Of a DNA stretch of 64,000 nt, positions 39,201 to 48,308 are shown piece after piece. Position 1 is the first letter of the stretch. Every line of letters begins with the position of its first letter. The stretch comes from Sphingobacteriaceae bacterium. GTDB taxonomy: Bacteria > Bacteroidota > Bacteroidia > B-17B0 > Aurantibacillaceae. Under the pieces are notes generated by a model. That model was given only the letters and a program-made list of their open reading frames with translations. It made no database searches and was not told the origin of the DNA. Made by a program: the position numbers and the translations under genes. The DNA lies in NCBI GenBank assembly GCA_016709575.1, contig JADJMM010000019.1, positions 23,256 to 87,255 on the forward strand. Reading direction: 5' to 3'.

Positions 39201-39850
39201 AATATTCAAAGTAAGTTTTCAAAATTAGAAACGACAATTGGCGATATTACAAAATCGGTTCGAGGATTTTAGCTGACTCATCAGATTATTCAATAAAGGA
39301 AATAGATTCAACTTATAAATCTGTTTTTACCGGAAAACTAGATCGGTATTCTATTGACAATGAATTTATGTTTGTTAAGTACGGAGAAAATTTGAAAGAA
39401 AAACCTTTATCTGAAGATTATTTTAAAGGCGAAAGAATCTTAATAAGACGAATAATTAGCAGGCAATTTAGAGTAATGGCAACCATAACAGATCAAGATT
39501 TTGTAAATAAAAAAGATATCTATGTTTTTAAATTGAATGATACAGAGTTTGCCTCCAAGTATTTACTTGCAATTATAAATTCGAAATTAATTTCGTTTTT
39601 AAAAACAAATGCCTCTAATTCGGCAAAGAAGGATGATTTTACGCAACTTACATTGGGGGATATAAGGGAAATTCGGATACCAAGAATTTCGGTCAAATCG
39701 CAAGCGGAATATGTTAAACAGGTAGATAAAATTATCTCAAATAAAATAAAGGGAAATGACACGAATGAACTTGAAAGTAATTTAGACTTGATGATCTACA
39801 AATTGTATGACTTATCAGAAAATGAAATAAAAACTGTGGAGGGAAATTAA
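36232..39850 (+). CDS. Type IIG restriction-modification enzyme, Eco57I-like (several frameshifts)
   Basis: Single-chain enzyme of about 1,200 residues. The N-terminal part has a PD-(D/E)xK-like nuclease pattern (GRTDFVIHTGKEA ... VLFEVKRF). A helical linker follows. The methyltransferase has motif I DPAVGSGHFLVSSLN, a VDINPNSVKICRLRLW segment and motif IV VGNPPYG for N6-adenine methylation. The C-terminal part (KGERILIRRIISRQF ... NSKLISFLKTNASNSAKKDD ... LTLGDIREIRIPRI) is a TaqI-like target recognition domain. Frames change near 36690, 37380, 38130, 38690 and 39265, with continuous similarity. It would methylate host DNA and cut unmodified phage DNA. Confidence 0.85.
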
Positions 39851-39854
39851 AAAA

Positions 39855-41417
39855 ATGAAATCAATTGAAAAAATAAAACTGAAGAATTTTAAGCGATTCA
39901 AAACGCTTGAACTTGAATTTAATCAAGAGATTAATATTTTAATTGGAGATAATGAGTCCGGTAAAAGTTCCATTCTATCAGCAATAAACCTTGTTCTAAG
40001 TGGCAGTGTAAATAAAATTGAGAGCGTTGGACTTGAAAGTTTATTTAACTCTGAAGTAATCAACAATTTTCTTAAGTCTGATAAAAAAATCGAAGAGCTT
40101 CCTACGCTTACGATTGAAGTCTATCTAAATGAGCAAAACAATGAGGAGCTCAACGGCAATAGCAATTCAGATAAGAAGATGTGTGATGGATTAAAACTGG
40201 AGTGCATTCCAAATGATCTGTTAAGTAAAGAAATTAAAGAAATCCTTCAGCAACCTGAAACTATATTTCCTTTCGAGTATTACACAATACGTTTTACGAC
40301 TTTTCAAGGTGATGGGTTTACTGGGTATCGAAGATATCAAAACATCTTCTTATTGATAATTCCCAAGTAAGTAGCGAATACGCAATTAAGGAATATGTGA
40401 AGGATATGTATAACAGCTATACAGATGGAGTCGAAAAGAATAAGCATCAAAATGAATATAGAAAACATAAGAGGGTTTTAAAACAAACATTCTGAAAGAG
40501 CTGGAATGATAGAGTTGAAACCTATAATTTTTCCTTAAAGAACAACTCTAAAGCGAATCTTGAGACGGATTTGACTCTCTGTGAAGATGAAATTAGTATT
40601 GATAACAAAAGGGAAAAGGAAAGCAGGTCTTTATTAAAACTGAATTTGCGTTAAAGAAAAAAGATAAAAAATCTTGATTTCGTTTTGATTGAAGAGCCGG
40701 AAAATCACCTTAGCCATGTTAAAATGAGGCAATTGATTAACAAAATAAAGGAGTCGACTGAGAAGCAACTCTTTATCTCTACTCATAGTAATATGATTAG
40801 TTCAAGGCTTGATCTTAGAAAATCCATTTTGTTAAACAAAAATGGCGAGGCTCCTATTAAATTGAAAGATCTGCCGGAAGATACAGCGAAATTTTTCATT
40901 AAAGCTCCCTGACAACAATATTCTCGATTTCATTCTTTCGGAAAAAGGTAATCTTGGTTGAAGGCGATGCAGAGTATGCTTATGGAGGCTTTCTTTAGAA
41001 AGATTTTCTAATTCTGAACTATCTGATTCTGGTGTACACGTAATTTCTGTTGACGGCACGAGCTTCAAACGTTATTTAGATATTGCCAGACTATTAAAAA
41101 TAAAAACAGCAGTAATTAGAGATAATGATGGCGATCACCAGTAAATGTGTTGATGCGTTTAGCGCATATAATATAAGTGAAATTAAAATCTTCGAAGGGA
41201 CAAAGACAATGCTCGTTCAACATTTGAAATATGTGTTTATAAGGATAATACTTCTATTTGTGATGGACTCTTTTCGGCAGGGAGAAAAACTTTGACTGTT
41301 CAAGAGTACATGCTTGCAAACAAAGCAGATGTCGCTTACGAACTTTTGGATAAGAAAGGTAAAGACTTAAATGTTCCAGGTTATATTAAAGAGGCTATTG
41401 AATGGATAAAAGGGTAA
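39855..41417 (+). CDS. gajA: OLD-family ATPase/TOPRIM nuclease, GajA-like (Gabija), frameshifted
   Basis: About 520 residues after repair. The ABC-like ATPase has IKLKNFKRFKTLELEF, Walker A IGDNESGKSS, and the signature/Walker B end DFVLIEEPENHLS followed by the H-loop FISTHSNMISS. The TOPRIM domain begins VILVEGDAEYMLMEAFF and has the later acidic AVIRDNDGDH. Class 2 OLD proteins lie next to a UvrD-like helicase, as here; such pairs form the Gabija anti-phage complex, where GajA nicks DNA when nucleotide levels fall. Begins 4 nt after the R-M stop. Frame changes are frequent after 40330. Confidence 0.82.
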
Positions 41418-42405
41418 TATTTGCAGTTGCTGGTTCTGGAAAAACTACACACATTGTCGATAAACTTAATCTGGAATCGCCTGTGATTATTGTTACTTAC
41501 ACCAATAGCAACGTAGAAAATCTTAGGGAACGCATTTTGAAAAAATTCGGATATTTTCCTTCTAACATCAAACTTCAGTCATATTTCTCATTTTTACATA
41601 GGTTTTGTTACAAACCATTTCTTTTCAGGAACGCTTAAAACTAAGGGACTTTATTATAAACCAAATACGAATAGGTTTGCAAGAATGATGCACAATACAT
41701 GACGAGCGGCGGGATTATATAGCAACCGTTTGGCGAAATTTATTGAAAGCAAGGGCATGATACAAGATGTAATTGCACGATTAGAGAAAAATACTGCAAG
41801 CACATTTTTTGATAGGATGCGAGACTTTGCTGGCAACGATTTCAATCTCCTAGAATCTTGCAAAGCCAACGTAAACATAACTATGGTCCGGAGATTTTAT
41901 CCAGCATACTTTTGATACTAGTAGAGATGGTTCAGTAAATAAAAATCTGCATAGTAATTATGACCTCATACGTTAAACTGTTTGAAGATATGGGTTTACA
42001 GTTGATACAACAACTCTAAAAAAGAGTTATCGATGCAGCCCTACAATTTGTTCTTTTATTTCGAATAGTATTGGCATTAGTATAGATTCTCCTTAGAACT
42101 GACTCCGTAAATATTTACTATATTGATAAGCAGAAAGAAGCTCAGACTATAAAGGCTAATAATGAGGTGGTTAAACTTTTTATCAAAAGCATTATGAATA
42201 TGATTGTCATTCACAAAATTAGGGGAGATTGTAAAGGCGAAAGATCGATACAATGATGTTTGTGTTGTATTAAATAAAACAACCTTTCAAAATTATAAGG
42301 AAAACAAACTTCAAGATTTGGCTCGTCTACTAAAACAAACTATACGTTGCTTGTTCAAGGGCAAAAAGGAATTTATATATATTGTCAGAGGAATTATTTA
42401 AATAA
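41402..42405 (+). CDS. gajB: UvrD-like superfamily 1 helicase, GajB-like (Gabija), heavily frameshifted
   Basis: Repaired reading of about 335 residues. Motif I is FAVAGSGKTTHIVDKL, motif Ia IIVTYTNSNVENLRERI, motif II DEVQDFAGNDFNL, motif III ITMVGDFYQHTF, motif IV LKKSYRCSPTICSFI and motif VI LYVACSRAKRNLYILS. This is shorter than the best-studied GajB (about 490 residues), so either accessory subdomains are reduced or bases are missing. It overlaps gajA by 16 nt. GajB senses DNA ends in Gabija and is needed with GajA for defence. Confidence 0.75.
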
Positions 42406-42409
42406 AAGA

Positions 42410-43213
42410 ATGGCGAACTTATCATTTAGCGAAAGAAAAGATTAGAAACATTCCTTGATATGGGAGGAGGTTATGTTTTGAATTTTAGTAATAATACTTT
42501 ACAGAGGTTTGTTCATGATGCAATTGGTATTGATATTTACAATGCTAAATATGATAATGGAGTACTACGTCAAAGGCAAATAGAATAAGAGGCGTTTGGG
42601 ATAAAGAAACGGATTATCAAGTTGGATTGTTAATTGAGGCATTCACAAAGTATTGGTGTGAATTTATCGGTGGATCACAAATAAGCAATGAACAATTTGA
42701 TTTGCTTAAAAATTGTGAAGCTCTCGCTCACAAATTAAAATCTGAATCGCTTGGCGCACAAATTCAAGTAATACAAGCAACGTCCGATGACATTAACTTT
42801 CATAAACTTGCCAAACAAGTTAGAGAAGCAATTGAAAGAAACGAGCCGGAAACCGCATTAGATAGGCTACATACTTATACCGTTAAATTCGTAAGAGAAT
42901 TATGCGATAAGCATGGAATCGCTTATGATAAAGATAAACCTCTTCATAGTTTTTTTGGAGAATATGTTAAACATCTATCAAAAAGTGGATTAATAAAATC
43001 GTTATGACTGAACGCATTTTAAAATCTTCTATATCAAATTTGGAAGCGTTTAATGATGTTAGAAATAATCAAAGTTTCGCCCATGATAATTCGATTTTAA
43101 ATTATCACGAGAGTTTGTTAATTTTCAGAAGCATATCAAGTATTGTTGAATTTATTAATTCTATTGAAGAGCCTCCTGTAAAAGAAGCGAAGGCAGTAGA
43201 TAAAACTCATTAG
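42410..43213 (+). CDS. Abortive infection family protein with Abi_C domain, frameshifted
   Basis: About 268 residues. The N-terminal part reads MANLSFSERKRLETFLDMGG and GYVLNFSNNTLQRFVHDAIG, the usual N-terminal module of Abi_C proteins. The C-terminal Abi_C domain has RLHTYTVKFVRELCDKHGI, LHSFFGEYVKHL, MTERILKSSISNLEAFNDVR and NNQSFAHDN. The AFNDVRNNQSFAHDN pattern resembles HEPN-type RNases (R-N-x(2-4)-H), which would fit a growth-arrest toxin (inference). Starts 4 nt after gajB, so it belongs to the same operon. Frame changes near 42440 and 43000. Confidence 0.82.
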
Positions 43214-43227
43214 AAGAAGATTTACCC

Positions 43228-43260
43228 TTTTAAATTTAATTTAAAATTTACTTGTAAATT
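43228..43260. repeat. Two adjacent AT-rich perfect dyads at the right end of the defence operon
   Basis: TTTTAAAT-TTA-ATTTAAAA (43228-43246) and AATTTAC-TT-GTAAATT (43245-43260). They lie between the abi stop and the ECF sigma start, 10 nt before the latter. Could be an operator of the sigma gene, a weak terminator, or an island boundary. Confidence 0.5.
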
Positions 43261-43270
43261 CGCCACGACT

Positions 43271-43854
43271 TTGTCTCAAACTCAAAACATACTCAACCCA
43301 AACAACTGGATCAAAATATACTCTGATGAGTTATATGGTTATGCTATGGGTAAAACAAGCAATACAGAGTTGGCAGAGGATTTAGTTCAGGAAACCTTTT
43401 TAGCAGGTTTAAAATCATTAGAAAATTTTAAAGGAAATAGTTCAGAAAGAACATGGTTGTTTTCTATTTTAAAATTTAAGATTGCCGACCATTACAGAAA
43501 AGCGTCTACTAAAAATGAAATCTCCAATTCTAAATTCGGAAGTGAAGATGGATCTTTTATGGATAACTATTTTACGGAGGATGGTGATTGGAAAGAAAAT
43601 GCTGCTCCAAAAGAATGGGGAATTGATTATTCTACAGCAATTGAGAATAAAGAATTGGGTATTGCGTTAAATAATTGCATAGACAAACTACCTGATACTC
43701 AGAAGCAATTAGTGCTTTTAAAGTTGGTGGAAGAAGAGAAACTGAAATTGTTTGTAAGGAATTAAATATCACTGCGACTAACTATTGGGTAATCATTCAC
43801 AGAGCAAAGCTACAATTGCGAGCCTGCCTTGAAAAAAACTGGTTTAAAGCGTAA
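43271..43854 (+). CDS. ECF-type RNA polymerase sigma factor, single frameshift
   Basis: About 194 residues from a TTG start. Region 2: YGYAMGKTSNTELAEDLVQE, TFLAGLKSLENF and SSERTWLFSILKFKIADHYR (DNA melting). Region 4 starts INNCIDKLPDTQKQLVLLKL-like and continues in the next frame after the A/G run at about 43735 with EIVCKELNITATNYWVIIHRA, a helix-turn-helix. A long acidic insertion lies between the regions. The next gene encodes a zf-HC2-like anti-sigma protein. Likely controls the downstream stress genes. Confidence 0.88.
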
Positions 43855-43860
43855 ATAAAA

Positions 43861-44143
43861 TGAAAAATTAATGAACTTAATTGTCTTATCATTCAAAAAA
43901 AGCTACTTTCTTAATTGAAAAGAGCCATGATAAAGCCCTTTGTCATTCCTCGACAGAATGCAATTAAGTATGCATTTAAAAATATGTGATAAATGTGCCC
44001 GGATATCAAAAGCAAAGCTTATTAATTGATTCGGTGCTAAAAAAACAACGCAAAAAAACTTCTCAAATCCTGCTTCTTTTAAACTTTCTGATACGTCTAA
44101 GACACGCATTCAGAAAGTAATAGATGATAATTTTAAAAAATAA
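43861..44143 (+). CDS. Putative zf-HC2-type anti-sigma factor, frameshifted
   Basis: About 93 residues after repair. The reading NELNCLIIQKKATFLIEKSH, DRMQLSMHLKICDKCARISK matches short anti-sigma proteins with the His-x3-Cys-x2-Cys zinc motif (HLKICDKC). Starts about 7 nt after the sigma stop; an early stop in the written sequence (at about codon 3) and a frame change near 43950 are taken as errors. It probably binds and silences the neighbouring sigma factor. Confidence 0.6.
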
Positions 44144-44210
44144 TTCATTTTTAGTGTAAGGTTTTCAAGTGGTCTACTACTATCAAGTATAAACCATTAA
44201 AAATCTAAAA

Positions 44211-44516
44211 ATGAAAAAATTCATCTTCACCCTCGCAATTGTAGCCGGAATTTCCTTTGCTGCCAGCGCACAAACTACTCCAAAGAAAACAAAAACAGTT
44301 GCTAAAACTGAAACTAACAAAAGTACAGCAACTAACTCACACTCAAGTTGTGGGGAGAAAGGGCACGTTTGTACTGCTGATTGCAAAAAGGCAGATACAA
44401 AATCAACTACAATGAAAGAACATTTATGTACAAGTGCTTGTACTGCAACCGGACACATGTATGCCTGTGGTGAAAAAGGACATACTTGCACCGCTGAATG
44501 TAAAAAAATGAAGTAA
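44211..44516 (+). CDS. Secreted Cys/His-rich protein, probable metal binder
   Basis: 101 residues with a signal peptide (about 1-20, ending AASAQ). The mature part is Lys/Thr-rich and has two copies of CGEKGHxCTADCKK (about 65-80 and 85-100) with a third partial motif HLCTSACTATGH between them. Eight Cys and several His suggest binding of copper, zinc or another soft metal. No family assigned. It follows the sigma/anti-sigma pair and may be their target; has its own terminator. Confidence 0.7.
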   Translation: MKKFIFTLAIVAGISFAASAQTTPKKTKTVAKTETNKSTATNSHSSCGEKGHVCTADCKKADTKSTTMKEHLCTSACTATGHMYACGEKGHTCTAECKKMK

Positions 44517-44521
44517 TAAGA

Positions 44522-44556
44522 AAAGGCTTGTAAAAGCCTTTCTTTCTTTTTTTACT
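44522..44556 (+). terminator. Terminator of the Cys/His-rich protein gene
   Basis: AAAGGCTT / AAGCCTTT stem, four-base loop, then a long T-rich tract. Confidence 0.8.
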
Positions 44557-44617
44557 TTAAAAATCAACAATCTTTAACGCAGTTAATTTCCATTTTTATG
44601 GACAAAAATAATACGCT

Positions 44618-45101
44618 ATGGCGACCGAAAAAACCAAAAAACGAAGAAAAATAATATTACTAACCCTTCTTGTAGCAGCAATATTGGGAGGTACTTATGG
44701 GTTTTACTTATGGAACATGCCCCACATTGATGTACAAGCGCAGAAAGCTGATGTCACGATTGATGTTACAAGTATTGTAAATGAATATTTACAAGATGAA
44801 AAAAAGGCAAATGATAAATATTTAAGCGCAGAAGGTGACTCTAAAATATTTGTAGTTAAAGGAGTTGTTAAGTCAAAAGATACTGATATGAATAACCAAA
44901 TAACAGTTCTTCTGCAAGGCTCTAATGACAAAGCAGGCGTAAAATGTGTTTTTATGGCGGAAACAAATAAAGACGCAGAAATTTTACAAATTGGGCAAAC
45001 AACATCCATTAAAGGAATTATACGATCGGGGGCAAAAATACGAGCGATTTAAGCTGTATGAAAATGTGTTGCTCGAAAAGTGTGATGTTGTTAAAGAATA
45101 A
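44618..45101 (+). CDS. Membrane-anchored OB-fold (tRNA_anti-like) protein, single frameshift
   Basis: About 161 residues: Lys/Arg-rich start, one transmembrane helix (about 11-28, IILLTLLVAAILGGTYGFYL) and an OB-like domain (TIDVTSIVNEYLQDEKKAND, KIFVVKGVVKSKDTD, TVLLQGSNDKAGVKCVFM, QTTSIKGIIRSGA). The repaired end is KLYENVLLEKCDVVKE. Such proteins are frequent in Bacteroidota next to YceI genes; the ligand is unknown. The YceI gene follows after 34 nt. Confidence 0.7.
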
Positions 45102-45135
45102 TTCAATTAAAAATAAATAAATTAAAAAATCAGTT

Positions 45136-45691
45136 ATGAAAAAGTTAAAAGCAATTGTTGCATTAGTAGTGGTATCCGTTTCTCTATTTAGTTTTAAGCA
45201 AATAGAAGATAAATTGGTAAGTACAAAAAGTCAGGTAGATATTTTTTTCGCACACCGATGCCGAAGATATTAGTGCAGTAAATTACGCATCACAGCAACA
45301 TTAAATAAAGAAACTGGCGATGTTGTAGTATCTGTGCCGATGCAAAGTTTTGAAAGTTTAAAAAGCGTTAATGCAAAAGCATTTTAATAGTGAGAAATTT
45401 CTTGATAAAGGCTTTCCCAAAAGCTAAGTTTAAAGGTATGATACCAACTTAAAAGACATTAATTTTTCTAAGGATGGTGTGTATAACGCAACAGTAAAAG
45501 GAGAAATGACAATCAAAGAAACCTACAATCCTTAAATGAAAAAGGAACAATTACTGTGAAAGGTGAAAAGAAAAGTAACCGTAGATACCAAACTAAAAAT
45601 TGTATTGGCTGATTACAAAATAGCCTTTGAAAAGGTAAACCGTCAAAGAATATTGCAAAGGCAATTGATGTTACATTTAAAAATTGAATAG
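45136..45691 (+). CDS. YceI-family periplasmic lipid-binding protein, frameshifted
   Basis: Repaired length about 185 residues: signal (MKKLKAIVALVVVSVSLFSF), then a YceI lipocalin-like barrel with VSTKSQVDIFSHTDAEDISA, NYASTATLNKETGDVVVSVP, MQSFEF, FPKAKFKGMI and KGEKVTVDTKLKIVLADYKI. YceI proteins bind isoprenoid-like lipids. Frame changes near 45250, 45290, 45360, 45520 and 45575. Lies between the OB-fold and CoaB genes in a closely spaced plus-strand set. Confidence 0.8.
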
Positions 45692-45698
45692 TAATAAA

Positions 45699-46386
45699 AT
45701 GCTAAGGAAACGCATACTGATAACAGCAGGGCCTACAAAGAGTTTATTGATCCGGTAGATTTGTTTCCAATGCTTCAGGAAAATGGGTTATGCCATTGCA
45801 GAAGAACTTTACCGTATTGGAGCCGAGGTTGTGTTAGTTACAGGCCCAACTAGTATAAAATGCAATTTACCTGAAGTAAATATAGTTCATGTAACTACTG
45901 CATTAGAAATGTTAAAGGCTTGTCAACACTACTTTGATAGTGTTGACATTGCCATTTTTACCGCAGCAGTTGCTGATTACAGACCATTGATTATGGAGTC
46001 CATCAAAAATTAAAAAGAATGATGACACAATGGTTATTGAATTAACAAAGAATCCTGATATCGCTTATGAGTTTGGGAAGGTTAAGAATGCTAACCAAAT
46101 ATCTGTTGGATTTGCATTAGAAACCGACAACATCATTGAATACGGAAAAGGGAAAATGAATAAAAAGAATTTCGATTTTATTGTTTTAAATACAACTAAC
46201 AATAATGGAGAAGGCTTTGGCTTTGAAAATCCCAATAAGATCAACGTTCTAGCAAAAGATTTATCTAAGAAGCGCTTTCCGCTAAATCTCAAATCAGAAG
46301 TTGCGGAAGACATCATTGATGAACTAACTAGAACTGCATCCGCTTACTCTCTCTCGAATAGGGTTAAATTCACCCTTTCTATCTAA
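45699..46386 (+). CDS. Stand-alone phosphopantothenoylcysteine synthetase (CoaB-like), frameshifted
   Basis: About 229 residues. RKRILITAGPTKEFIDPVRF, VSNASSGKMGYAIAEELYRI, VVLVTGPTSIKC, DIAIFTAAVADYRP and the C-terminal ISVGFALETDNIIEYGKGKM with FDFIVLNT are signature blocks of the CoaB half of CoaBC. The CoaC decarboxylase half is missing, so this is either a separate CoaB or a paralogue of the usual bifunctional enzyme. Start ATG is 7 nt after the YceI stop. Frame changes near 45755 and 46005. Confidence 0.8.
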
Positions 46387-46515
46387 TGTAAGCTGCACAA
46401 AATCAACAACATATCGTTTTTTTTGATTTTTATAGGCGTTTTCCTGTAAGGTTATTGTACTCAGGGAGACTATCCCATTAAGAGTAAAGGTATTAATGAA
46501 AAAAAACGAAACAAA

Positions 46516-47067
46516 ATGAAATTCAAAAAAATAGTGTTGTTGTTAGTTGTATTAATTACAACGGCTTCGTTTAAAACAGAAATGATAAAATTTGAAACCA
46601 CATATCCAAAACCGGAAGGAGTCGAAAACATGTTGTTTTATGTTCAACGAACAATTAATACGAATACAATTGTTTATACGCTTAATCAAGATAAGGATGG
46701 TAATTTGAATGAAAAGAACCTATTAAAGTATACTGGATAAAATATAACTCAAGGTGGCCCTAAGATTGATCCGTTGACTTTATTCAAAGAAATTATGCCT
46801 ATGGTGTAAAATCAAAACTAATCGACAAGGAAGAAATCCTACCCTATTCGAGTTTGTTTCATACGGTAAAGACAATTCTATTTATTAAAATCTAAAAAGG
46901 ATAATAAATATCATGTTTGAGGATACGTAAACAATAAGCTAACTATTTTGAATAACATATTAGTGAAAATTGAGGCGGTACATTTTGGGTTCCGAATGTA
47001 AAATATGTTGAAGTAAAGGCAACGGCCGGATGCATCCGAAGAAGTAACCGAAATAATTAAACCATAA
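46516..47067 (+). CDS. DUF4833 domain protein, frameshifted
   Basis: About 184 residues. N-terminal signal peptide (KIVLLLVVLITTASF), then MLFYVQRTINTNTIVYTLNQ, PIKVYWIKYNS, AYGVKSKLIDKEE and the final FWVPNVKYVEVKAT, which are the blocks of the DUF4833 family (about 170 residues). Function unknown. Frame changes near 46725, 46775, 46845, 46885 and 46970. Confidence 0.65.
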
Positions 47068-47092
47068 GTAAGTACAAATAAATACAAATATC

Positions 47093-47582
47093 ATGACCGG
47101 ACACATCATTAGCAATCTTGTAGAAATAAACGACCTATTAAAGGTTTATCTCAAAACAGTACAATCGAAAACTAGAAATTTTAACCGATGCTTCAATTGG
47201 TCAGCATGTTCGACATATATTGAGTTTTCCAATGTTTGTTTAAGGTGAACAGACAAAAGAAGTGAACTATGATGCACGTCAAAGAGATTTGAAACTAGAA
47301 ACTGATGTTCATTTTGCATCTAAAACAATTGATGAGATTATTAATACTTTGCTCGATATAAAGGCTGATTTTTCGGTAACATTTGTGCTGATTACTCAAC
47401 TGTGGAGGATCAAAAACCAACACTTATTCAATCATCATTTTATAGAGGATTAGCCTACAATCTTGAACACAGCATTCATCACCAAGCTTTAATAAAAGTT
47501 GCGATAACCGAAATGCAATTAACATCATTGGTTAAAGCACATTTGGATATGCTCCTTCAACTATAAGACATATTAAAATATG
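47093..47582 (+). CDS. DinB-family metal-binding four-helix protein, frameshifted
   Basis: About 163 residues: MTGHIISNLVEINDLL, ASIGQHVRHILEFFQ-like first ligand region, VNYDARQRDLKLETDVHFA, and NLEHSIHHQALIKVAI with the last His ligands. Family of DinB-like thiol transferases/hydrolases. Several frame changes (about 47150, 47215, 47395, 47545). Ends where the NRDE gene starts. Confidence 0.65.
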
Positions 47583-48308
47583 TGCACAACATACATACCA
47601 ACAACGAGCGGATTTTATTTCACCTCAAGCAGGGATGAAAAAGGCTAGTCGTGAAACTATCCCCCAGTTAGATATAACAATAACGGGCTTGAATTAATTT
47701 ATCCAAAAGATGAATTGGCAGGTGGAACGTGGATTGCATCATCCTTGACAGGAAAAACAGCTTGTTTACTAAATGGCGCATTTTTAAATCATCATAAACG
47801 AAACGATTATATAAAAAGTCGTGGTTTAATTCTATTGGATAGCTTCAATTATGACAATGCTATTCAATTTTCTGACAGCATTGATTTAATAAATATTGAA
47901 CCCTTTACATTATTAACGCTTGATTATTCGTCAGGTAAATTAACGGAGTTGTATGAATTTAGATGGGATGGAGAAAGCAAGCATTAAAAAAATTAGATCA
48001 AGGCGCAAATCAAATATGGTCATCTGCAACCTTGTATTCGCCAACCATCCAACAAGCAAGGCAACAGTTATTTATAGATTGGGTAGTAAAACATCAAGAT
48101 TTTGAGGATAAAATGATTTTAAATTTCCATAATAGAAAGCATGGATTAAATACATCTGATGATCTTCTAATGAAAGGCGAAGCGACTTAATGACATTAAG
48201 TATTTCTCAAATTCATTTTGGTAATAATCCTCTCGTTTCAATTACTCTGATATAATTAATAAAGATTATAAAGTTGAACTATTAAAAAACGAATTAGTAA
48301 ATGCATAA
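47580..48308 (+). CDS. NRDE (TANGO2-like) family protein, frameshifted
   Basis: About 243 residues: MCTTYIPTTSGFYFTSSRDE, with Cys-2 and the Asn/Ser-Arg-Asp-Glu block that names the family, then LAGGTWIASSLTGKTACLLN and FTLLTLDYSSGKLTELYEFR. NRDE proteins are probable Ntn-hydrolase-fold enzymes of unknown reaction (the human relative TANGO2 is linked to lipid and heme handling). Frame changes near 47660, 47975 and 48185. Ends by overlapping the DUF6695 start. Confidence 0.78.

Noticed and set aside
36232..39850. Separate decayed restriction and methylase genes
   Set aside because: Pieces follow each other in different frames with unbroken family similarity in the order expected for one type IIG protein.
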